Shown one piece after another: positions 1-4,668 of a stretch of 5,485 nt of DNA. Numbering within the stretch: the stretch's first letter is position 1; each line of letters opens with the position of its first letter. The notes beneath the pieces are model-generated. The model was not told the DNA's origin, did not search any database, and was given only the letters and a program-made list of their open reading frames with translations. The translations under genes were made by a program, and so were the position numbers. This DNA comes from Verrucomicrobiales bacterium (GTDB taxonomy: Bacteria > Verrucomicrobiota > Verrucomicrobiia > Verrucomicrobiales > DEV007): assembly GCA_013911195.1 (NCBI GenBank), contig JACETS010000175.1, positions 1-5,485 on the forward strand, read 5' to 3'.

Positions 1-770
1 TGTATGGAGGTAATGCTAATCTCTATAATATCGCAGTATCAGAATATCCTAATCTTCTCGAGGTTCTTGCTTCAGAGTCTGGAAGCGAAACGCTTATCGT
101 ACCGTCAGTTGGTCCCTTTTATGGAAATATTATTGATCAGGCTAACCTTCTTAAGGGTTTAGGTTTTTCTATGGCGATGATATTGCCAACACTATTTCCA
201 GCCAGTTCGAGAGGTATTGCGACGGCCGTTAGGAATTTCGTCGAAAAATCAGGTATAAAAGCGGTGCTTTATATTAAGGACGAAGGCTATATATCCCCTG
301 AAGTGGTCACTGAACTTGTTAACGATGGTTATATTTCATGGATTAAGTATGCGATTGTTCGTGAACAAACTTCTGATGATAATTATTTGAAAAGTCTGAC
401 CGAATCCGTGGATCCTAATATGATTGTTAGTGGAATAGGGGAGCAGCCTGCCATAATACACCTTAAGGATTTTGGGTTGTTAGGCTTCACTTCAGGTTGC
501 GTCTGTGTAGCACCCAGTAAATCAATGCAAATGCTTCAGGCTATCAAATCTGGTGACTTCGCGAGGGCAGAGGATATCAGGTCCCAGTTTACGGGGCTTG
601 AGGATCTTAGAAATGAATATGGACCGATTCCCGTCTTGCATCACGCCGTTGCCCTTTCTGGTATAGCGGACACGGGTTCACATCTTCCTTTGCTTTCAGA
701 TCTTGATGAAGTTGTTTTGCAAGCAGTAGCGGAAAAATCCAAAGAGTTACTTGAGTGGGAACGAAGCTAA
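1..770 (+). CDS. DapA/NAL-superfamily class I aldolase (dihydrodipicolinate synthase family), 5' end missing
   Basis: Reading frame 3 is open from the window edge to a TAA at 768-770, giving 255 visible residues. The family is usually about 290-310, so roughly 40-50 N-terminal residues lie outside. The visible part opens with YGGNAN, at the position of the GTTGES substrate-carboxylate loop of DHDPS. It continues through a (beta/alpha)8-type pattern with the strand LIVPSVGPFY. The catalytic tyrosine fits Y90 in AVLYIKDEGY, and the Schiff-base lysine fits K115 in GYISWIKYA (numbering from the first visible residue). A late segment (IPVLHHAVALSG) fits the family's C-terminal helices. Family enzymes are cytoplasmic and form a lysine imine with pyruvate or a 2-oxo acid. 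The sequence after Y90 is IKDEGYIS rather than the NVPxRTG of true DapA, so I infer a sugar-acid or 2-oxo-acid aldolase/dehydratase-like member, not lysine biosynthesis. Exact substrate unknown. The next gene converges tail to tail, nine bases away. Confidence 0.85.
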   Translation, partial: YGGNANLYNIAVSEYPNLLEVLASESGSETLIVPSVGPFYGNIIDQANLLKGLGFSMAMILPTLFPASSRGIATAVRNFVEKSGIKAVLYIKDEGYISPEVVTELVNDGYISWIKYAIVREQTSDDNYLKSLTESVDPNMIVSGIGEQPAIIHLKDFGLLGFTSGCVCVAPSKSMQMLQAIKSGDFARAEDIRSQFTGLEDLRNEYGPIPVLHHAVALSGIADTGSHLPLLSDLDEVVLQAVAEKSKELLEWERS

Positions 771-795
771 TTTCTCGATTTAGAAATTAATTTTT
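768..795 (+). terminator. Hairpin plus T-run between convergent genes, likely intrinsic terminator
   Basis: TAATTTCT (768-775) and AGAAATTA (782-789) are perfect inverted repeats with a six-base loop (CGATTT). One A and then five T (791-795) follow on the plus strand. This is the layout of a rho-independent terminator for the aldolase gene, although the stem is almost all A-T and therefore weak. It includes the aldolase stop codon and overlaps the last codons of the receptor gene. On the minus strand no T-run follows the stem, so it probably does not work in both directions. Confidence 0.5.
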
Positions 796-2639
796 AAGCC
801 TGCATAAATGCCTGTTCCAGGTGCAGAGTATCCGCGAGTGCTTTGAAAATTTTCGTCTAAAACATTTTCAACACGGGCATGAATTTCTACGTTAGGTCGC
901 CACTTAAAACTTCCGTAAGTTCTTAAAGTCGAATAATCCTCCAGAACGAACCCGGGGCTATCCAAGCGATTACTTGCTCCGACTATCTCTGCTCCAATTT
1001 TCCATTTTTCATTATTATATACAATACCACCGGAGGCAGTATGTTCAGGTCTTCGGGGGAGACGATCACCGGGGGATCCCGCAAATCCTCCAAAGTATAA
1101 ACCTTTATCGATGATTGCATCGAGCCAGGTGTAATTCATGTAAGCTTTGACTCCTTCAAATATTTGATAATCCAACCCGACCTCTATGCCTTGGGCATTG
1201 GTGTCAACCTTTGATGGGAATGCAGGAAAGCCAATACTATCTACCAAATTATTAATGTCCGAATTGAAGTAACTTACGGAAAGACTTCCTTTTTGGTCTG
1301 AGAACAAATGACGGGTTCCAATTTCCCATGAAAAACTTTCCTCAGGGTCTATTAAATCAGGATCAACACTTGGGTCGAGGAAAACAAAATCCTGTCCACT
1401 TGGAGCCTTATAACCTGTGGATACTTTTCCAAACAATTTGGAGTTATTCGTAATAGCTTTACTAATTTGAACGGAGTAAGTGCCAGCACTGTCAAAGGAA
1501 TCATGTTCATCCCAGCGGGCTCCAGTAATGAGCTGATAGGAGTCACCCAGTTTGTGATCTGTCTGAAAGAAAATAGAACCGTATCCGAAATGTTTTTGAC
1601 TCGGTTTGTTGAAGGGGCCAGGAGTAATGGGAGTTCTTGAAAAATCATAGTCATAATATCCGGCGCCCAAACTCAACTTTGAATCACTGTTAAGGCTATA
1701 ATGAATTAATGCTTCGATCTCATTTCCCGTTTGCTCCAAAAGATTATCTTGTAAGAAAACATCCTGAGTCGCCTCGAGTTCACTGTCGGTTCGGCTGTAA
1801 AAGATTTGTGCTTCCCAATTGTCGTTCAAAATAGAAAACCTAGGAGAAATCAAACTGCTCTCATTGACATTTAATTGTGATTCAGGAAAAAAACTACTCA
1901 GTTCAGAACCTGGAACCTGCAAGTCACTTCTTTGATAATAACTCAAAATATCAAAATAAATATTTTCAGCTATTTCATAAGAGATATTATTTCTTAGAGT
2001 AAGATTCTTAAACTCACTAAATGGCCGGTCGTTATCCGTTTGTAAATAAGATGAATCGGTAACGAATCCAACTTTATTCTCCTTGGTTTGATACTTTAAT
2101 GCATTGCGAAACGTCTTAAAAGATCCGGCTTCAGTCATTAGTTCTAGGCTATTTTTTTGGTTTAAGAACCGAGCGTCTGTCATTCTCAAATCCAGTGCCC
2201 CACCAATTACATCACTTCCGTATAGACTCGAAACGGGGCCTTTTGCCAGTTGCACTGACTCCAATAATGAGATGTCCAATAGTTCAAGATTATATAAACC
2301 GGCAAGTCCAGGAGCTAAGCGGCGACCATTAAGCAGTGTTACCACATGATTACTTTCAAGACCTCTAACGAACATGGAAACGACACCTCCTTTATGTCCA
2401 GTCTGAGTTATGGAAACGCCAGGCAAATACTGAAGAGCACTCTCAAGTTCATTTAATTGTCTGCCATTTAATTCATTGCCACTGATGAATCCAGTGCTGG
2501 GCATGACTTCCAGAATGTCTTTCTGTGTTTTGGTTGCAACAACTACTGTTGGTGACAGTTCCAAAACGTCCTCGGATTTTACATCCAAGGGGCTGATAGA
2601 TAAGAGCATTGGTGTGATATAAAGGATTGGGTGTTTCAT
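780..2639 (-). CDS. TonB-dependent outer-membrane receptor, probable vitamin B12/corrinoid transporter (BtuB-like)
   Basis: A 619-residue protein, close to the 614 of E. coli BtuB. From the ATG at 2639 it starts with a short signal-like segment (MKHPILYITPMLLSISPL, residues 1-18). A probable TonB box follows (SPTVVVATK, about 29-37). Then comes the plug domain with typical motifs: LPGVSI, FVRGLESNHVVTLLNGR (about 90-106) and VQLAKGPVSSLYGSDVIGGAL (about 129-149). The remainder is an aromatic-rich beta barrel of alternating strands with YKAPSGQDF-like and ARVENVLDENF motifs. It ends in the aromatic C-terminus GLKINF recognised by the BAM machinery. The role is TonB/ExbBD-powered import through the outer membrane. 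Corrinoid specificity is inferred from the cobalamin riboswitch in its leader, not from substrate residues. An in-frame TTG at 2672 would add 11 residues (MIILKKSNHLC) and push the hydrophobic stretch inward, so I chose the ATG; neither start has a Shine-Dalgarno. The signal peptide lacks a clear AxA cleavage site. Confidence 0.9.
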   Translation of the reverse strand: MKHPILYITPMLLSISPLDVKSEDVLELSPTVVVATKTQKDILEVMPSTGFISGNELNGRQLNELESALQYLPGVSITQTGHKGGVVSMFVRGLESNHVVTLLNGRRLAPGLAGLYNLELLDISLLESVQLAKGPVSSLYGSDVIGGALDLRMTDARFLNQKNSLELMTEAGSFKTFRNALKYQTKENKVGFVTDSSYLQTDNDRPFSEFKNLTLRNNISYEIAENIYFDILSYYQRSDLQVPGSELSSFFPESQLNVNESSLISPRFSILNDNWEAQIFYSRTDSELEATQDVFLQDNLLEQTGNEIEALIHYSLNSDSKLSLGAGYYDYDFSRTPITPGPFNKPSQKHFGYGSIFFQTDHKLGDSYQLITGARWDEHDSFDSAGTYSVQISKAITNNSKLFGKVSTGYKAPSGQDFVFLDPSVDPDLIDPEESFSWEIGTRHLFSDQKGSLSVSYFNSDINNLVDSIGFPAFPSKVDTNAQGIEVGLDYQIFEGVKAYMNYTWLDAIIDKGLYFGGFAGSPGDRLPRRPEHTASGGIVYNNEKWKIGAEIVGASNRLDSPGFVLEDYSTLRTYGSFKWRPNVEIHARVENVLDENFQSTRGYSAPGTGIYAGLKINF

Positions 2640-2677
2640 GCAGAGATGATTGGATTTTTTTAAAATAATCAATTAGG

Positions 2678-2696
2678 CCGTGAGGACCGTTCACGG
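2678..2696 (-). promoter_or_regulatory. Small hairpin about 40 bases upstream of the receptor start
   Basis: CCGTGA (minus strand, 2696-2691) pairs with TCACGG (2683-2678) around a seven-base loop. It lies between the long leader hairpin and the start codon at 2639. An interrupted T-rich stretch follows (TTGATTATTTT), so it could be a weak terminator stem or a spacer structure. There is no Shine-Dalgarno here for it to hide. Function is inferred from position only. Confidence 0.35.
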
Positions 2697-2704
2697 TTTA
2701 AATG

Positions 2705-2735
2705 TTGAGTCGGGAATAATACTATTCCGACCCAA
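2705..2735 (-). promoter_or_regulatory. Long stable hairpin in the receptor leader, candidate expression platform
   Basis: On the minus strand TTGGGTCGGAATA (2735-2723) pairs with TATTCCCGACTCAA (2718-2705) across a four-base loop (GTAT). There is one bulged C and one G-T wobble. It is the strongest stem in the leader outside the aptamer and lies between P13 and the receptor start, so it is a natural candidate for the regulated structure. It is followed by CATTTAAACC rather than a proper T-run, so a classical intrinsic terminator is doubtful. Its 5' arm overlaps the last bases of the second GAATACTTG copy, so forming it may compete with other pairings. Confidence 0.5.
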
Positions 2736-2769
2736 GTATTCATATTGATTCTAGGGTTCATAACGGTTT
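2733..2769 (-). repeat. Imperfect second copy of the riboswitch 3' segment, including the GAATACTTG core
   Basis: On the minus strand this segment resembles 2836-2806, the 3' end of the aptamer. Shared blocks are GTTAT, then CCCT, then GA and TC, then the exact nine-base GAATACTTG at the end. By hand about 25 of 31 aptamer bases match, with one gap of one base and one of about four or five. It lies directly after the P13 hairpin, where an expression platform would be. It could be a fragment left by a local duplication, a competitor strand for aptamer pairing, or chance in AT-rich sequence. Confidence 0.4.
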
Positions 2770-2785
2770 CCCTTTGTGCGAGGGA
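2769..2785 (-). promoter_or_regulatory. P13 hairpin of the cobalamin riboswitch (kissing-loop partner of L5)
   Basis: On the minus strand TCCCT (2785-2781) pairs with AGGGA (2773-2769), closing a seven-base loop CGCACAA (2780-2774). The loop can pair with TTGGCG in the aptamer's L5 (2904-2899). This gives U-A, U-A, G-C, one bulged A, then G-C, C-G, G-C. In structurally studied cobalamin riboswitches an L5-L13 kissing interaction just after the B12 box couples ligand binding to the expression platform, and the hairpin lies where P13 is expected. Pairing was read by eye, without covariation. Confidence 0.6.
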
Positions 2786-2803
2786 TTGTTCGTTCATAGT
2801 AAG

Positions 2804-2958
2804 ATCAAGTATTCGGACTCCAGGGTAATAACCGTCTCTCCACCTTCACCCTAAATAATTTAAGATTGGTATTGGAGATTTGTTCCCTGTTACCGCAGCG
2901 CCAACTGTCCCGGATTTTCACTGGGTTCCATGATGCTAACTATTATTTTATTATTGAT
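2804..2958 (-). ncRNA. Cobalamin (B12) riboswitch aptamer in the receptor leader
   Basis: Read on the minus strand, the segment has the conserved blocks of the cobalamin riboswitch in order. GGAACCCAGTGAAAATCC (2929-2912) matches the GGGAAnnnGGTGnAAnTCC core. GGGACAG and a GCGGTAAC stretch follow where consensus has CCCGCnACTGTnA. GGGTGAAGGTGGAGAGACG (about 2852-2834) matches the GGGAAGGTGG-type internal region. AGTCCGAATACTTG (2819-2806) stands for the B12 box. A short P1 can form between ATCAA (2958-2954) and TTGAT (2808-2804). The proposed L5 (TTGGCG, 2904-2899) can pair with the loop of the downstream P13 hairpin. Known riboswitches of this family repress B12 uptake and synthesis genes when adenosyl- or other cobalamins bind. 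Here it precedes a BtuB-like receptor by about 165 bases, the expected setting. The aptamer begins about 40 bases after the SufE-like stop; I see no convincing separate promoter. Confidence 0.9.
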
Positions 2959-2998
2959 AGCTGAACGAGGGAGTGCTGCAACTATTAATGTCGAAAGA

Positions 2999-3436
2999 TT
3001 ATTTTTCTTTTAGGTTAACTAAAGCCTCCTGCATTCGCTCAAGTATATAGTAAACTGTTTGGCTTCTCAGTCTGACTAATTCCTGTCCGATGATTCTTGA
3101 GATATCATTTTTTTTAATTGCTTGAAAATGATCTATTTTTTCATCCTCACTTATTTCACAAAGAATAGAGGCGATGGCTCGCGTTAGCGTTTGGACCTTT
3201 GGTCCCAGACTGACTCTAAACGAAATAGTGTCATTAGTAGAATTAACGAAAATACCAACTTCATCCGTACAGTGTTCATCCTTTCTCACATCTTGGATAC
3301 AATAATTGATTTCTCCGTCAGGAACCCACTTGTCTGCTTTTTTTGCAAATAACATGAGATTTTCTCTTCTCTCATTTTCTGGCAATGATTCAAAAAAATG
3401 AATCAACTCAGTGAATTTATTTGGGCGTTTATCCAT
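2999..3436 (-). CDS. SufE-like Fe-S cluster assembly / sulfur-acceptor family protein (divergent)
   Basis: 145 residues, close to the 138 of E. coli SufE. SufE accepts persulfide sulfur from the SufS cysteine desulfurase on a conserved cysteine in a GCQSQVW loop and passes it to the Suf scaffold in the cytoplasm. Here the N-terminal helix (FTELIHFFESLPENERREN) matches the family opening. C56 in DEHCTDEVGIFV falls at the active-cysteine position, followed by the expected strand pair (TISFRVSLG). The helix TRAIASILCEI corresponds to the IVKAIALLL helix. LVRLRSQTVYYI (R124, S125, Q126) aligns with the conserved SRSQGL region. The G before the cysteine and the SQVW after it are replaced, so this is a divergent member whose sulfur-transfer activity is unproven; a second cysteine (C46) lies ten residues earlier. 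The ATG at 3436 is the first plausible start. No other suf gene is visible, and the riboswitch-controlled receptor follows on the same strand. Confidence 0.7.
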   Translation of the reverse strand: MDKRPNKFTELIHFFESLPENERRENLMLFAKKADKWVPDGEINYCIQDVRKDEHCTDEVGIFVNSTNDTISFRVSLGPKVQTLTRAIASILCEISEDEKIDHFQAIKKNDISRIIGQELVRLRSQTVYYILERMQEALVNLKEK

Positions 3437-3451
3437 GTGGACTCAAACTAG

Positions 3452-3479
3452 ATAATAACTGACATGAAGTAAGCGGCAA
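3452..3479 (-). promoter_or_regulatory. Candidate promoter for the SufE-like gene
   Basis: On the minus strand TTGCCG (3479-3474) and TATTAT (3457-3452) are separated by 16 bases, resembling -35 and -10 elements. They would give a very short leader before the ATG at 3436. A weaker plus-strand pair overlaps it (CTGACA at 3459-3464 and TATGGT at 3481-3486, spacing 16) and could serve the divergent GGQ gene. Both are by-eye matches to the sigma-70 consensus. Confidence 0.3.
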
Positions 3480-3514
3480 GTATGGTAATTTAATAATTAT
3501 TTATTTGTCCATTT

Positions 3515-3925
3515 ATGGGGAGTGAATTGCCAATACCGGAAGAATTAGAAAAGAAGATGAGTCGTCTTGGAATTAAGGAGGCTGATCTTGTAGAGAGGTT
3601 TATTCGTGGTTCTGGTCCAGGAGGACAGAAAATCAATAAAACTTCTTCATGCGTTCAAATTAAACATTTGATTTCAGGGATTGAAGTTAAATGCCAAAAG
3701 AGCCGGTCGCTAATGACCAATAGAATCAAAGCTCGCATAATGATATGCACTTATGTTGAAGAAAGAGAAATAAAGAAACGAAAAATTCGAAGAGCCGAAA
3801 AAGAAAAAGAGAGAAGGAGGAACCGGCAACCTTCTCAAAGACAGAAAAAAATAAATGTGGAAAATAAAAGAAAAAAAGGTCTCAAAAAGAGAATGAGAAG
3901 CCGACCTCGATATGATACCGAATAA
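3515..3925 (+). CDS. Stand-alone GGQ-domain peptide chain release factor-like protein (ArfB/MTRFR-type ribosome rescue candidate)
   Basis: 136 residues with the class I release-factor catalytic motif: RGSGPGGQKINKT, with G36-G37-Q38. This loop reaches the peptidyl-transferase centre and positions water for hydrolysis of peptidyl-tRNA. Next come the family's usual VQIKH and GIEVKCQKSRSLMTNR segments (about 47-70). From about residue 79 to the end the chain is extremely rich in Lys, Arg and Glu (for example EREIKKRKIRRAEKEKERRR). That recalls the basic tail with which ArfB senses an empty mRNA channel. The codon-recognition domain of RF1/RF2 (PxT or SPF) is absent, so stop-codon-independent release on stalled ribosomes is the inferred role. 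The ATG at 3515 is kept because homologs I recall have a similar PIPEELEK-like lead-in. An ATG at 3557 (residue 15) follows a GA-rich stretch and is an alternative. It is divergent from the SufE-like gene, with a 78-base gap. Confidence 0.85.
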   Translation: MGSELPIPEELEKKMSRLGIKEADLVERFIRGSGPGGQKINKTSSCVQIKHLISGIEVKCQKSRSLMTNRIKARIMICTYVEEREIKKRKIRRAEKEKERRRNRQPSQRQKKINVENKRKKGLKKRMRSRPRYDTE

Positions 3926-4008
3926 TTTTTTGATTTAATAATCCTATGCTATTACAAAAAATACTGAAATTTATAATGGCATTCTAACCAATTTTTATCC
4001 ATTATATA

Positions 4009-4014
4009 TATAAT
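4009..4014 (+). promoter_or_regulatory. Possible -10 element upstream of the NfeD-like gene
   Basis: A perfect TATAAT lies 21 bases before the ATG at 4036, inside the 110-base spacer 3926-4035, which is almost pure A+T and holds no gene. No good -35 hexamer is found at 16-18 bases upstream. In sequence this AT-rich a TATAAT match is weak evidence. It would start a transcript with a leader of about 15 bases for the NfeD-flotillin pair. Confidence 0.3.
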
Positions 4015-4035
4015 AGAATTTTTTACTCTTAAATC

Positions 4036-4650
4036 ATGATAGACGAGATGCTAGAATCATATGCGGCGATGGAGCCGGCAATGAAGATCTTTGTGACTTT
4101 AGGTTCTGTTTCTAGTTGTGTGCTATTCATTCAAATGATTTTTCTTCTCATTTTTGGAGGGGATGTGGATTTTGATTTGGGTGAAGTTGGTGAAGGAGGT
4201 GGTACAGGAATATTTTCTATTCGGAGTGTAGGGTCATTTTTTGTGGGTTTTGGTTGGACCGGAGCCATGCTCCTTGAGAGAGGGCATGGTCTGGCTATGG
4301 CAAGTCTTGGAGCAACCGTTATGGGGAGTATAATTCTTGCCAGTTTTATTGCCATGATGAGATGGATGCAGAATTTAAAATCAGATGGTACTATTAATTA
4401 TCAAAATGCGATTGGTAATATTGGAACGGTCTATGTTCGTATTCCTCCAAAAAGAAAAGGAATTGGGCAAATTGAAGTTCAGCTTCAAGGGCGTCTTGCT
4501 GTGGTTGGAGCAGTGACTGACGATGAAGAACAGATTGAAAATAGAACGGCTGTCAGAGTTAAAGATTTAGTTGATTCACGAACCTTGCTTATAGAAAGAT
4601 TAGAAACTGAATCCACAGAAAAAGAAAATTTGAGCCCCACAGAAACTTAA
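4036..4650 (+). CDS. NfeD-like membrane protein (short form, flotillin partner)
   Basis: 204 residues. Three hydrophobic segments are visible: about 17-40 (MKIFV...IFLLIF), 63-82 (RSVGSFFVGFGWTGAMLLER) and 88-110. A soluble C-terminal domain follows (about 123-190) with AIGNIGTVYVRIPP, GQIEVQLQGRLAVVGAV and the late VKDLVDSRTLLIERL, the pattern of the OB-fold NfeD domain. The ClpP-class serine protease domain of long NfeD proteins is absent, making it the YuaF/YqiJ-like short type. Such proteins are commonly encoded next to flotillins and are thought to act with them in membrane microdomains (established for the family). An acidic and glycine-rich loop (GGDVDFDLGEVGEGGGTG, 41-58) lies between the first two membrane segments. 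The flotillin-like gene starts 18 bases after the stop, so one operon is likely. The start is ambiguous: ATGs at 4036, 4048 and 4069 are in frame and none has a clear ribosome binding site. Confidence 0.85.
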   Translation: MIDEMLESYAAMEPAMKIFVTLGSVSSCVLFIQMIFLLIFGGDVDFDLGEVGEGGGTGIFSIRSVGSFFVGFGWTGAMLLERGHGLAMASLGATVMGSIILASFIAMMRWMQNLKSDGTINYQNAIGNIGTVYVRIPPKRKGIGQIEVQLQGRLAVVGAVTDDEEQIENRTAVRVKDLVDSRTLLIERLETESTEKENLSPTET

Positions 4651-4668
4651 AATAAAAAATAAAAAAAT

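Noticed and set aside
2104..2349. Plus-strand open frame antisense to the receptor plug domain
   Set aside because: Fully antisense to a well-supported gene, with no domain pattern or start signal.
2640..2672. In-frame TTG start at 2672 giving a 630-residue receptor
   Set aside because: It adds a polar/basic lead and moves the signal-like hydrophobic stretch away from the N-terminus; the ATG at 2639 gives a better export signal. No Shine-Dalgarno supports either start.
2473..2694. Minus-strand open frame of 73 codons overlapping the receptor start
   Set aside because: It lies out of frame over the receptor's signal and plug region and part of the leader, has no recognisable protein features, and looks like a shadow.
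2940..2998. Promoter just upstream of the riboswitch on the minus strand
   Set aside because: TTGCAG followed 16 bases later by TATCAA is a poor match, and its transcript would start inside or after the 5' P1 arm. Readthrough from the SufE-like gene is equally possible.
3925..3962. Inverted repeat ATTTTTTG / CAAAAAAT after the GGQ gene as a terminator
   Set aside because: Stem is nearly all A-T with a 22-base loop in a very AT-rich spacer, and no T-run follows the second arm; chance is a sufficient explanation.
4131..4355. Minus-strand open frame antisense to the NfeD-like gene
   Set aside because: Its Pro/Ser/Lys-rich composition is what the complement of a Gly-rich membrane-protein gene gives; no support as a gene.
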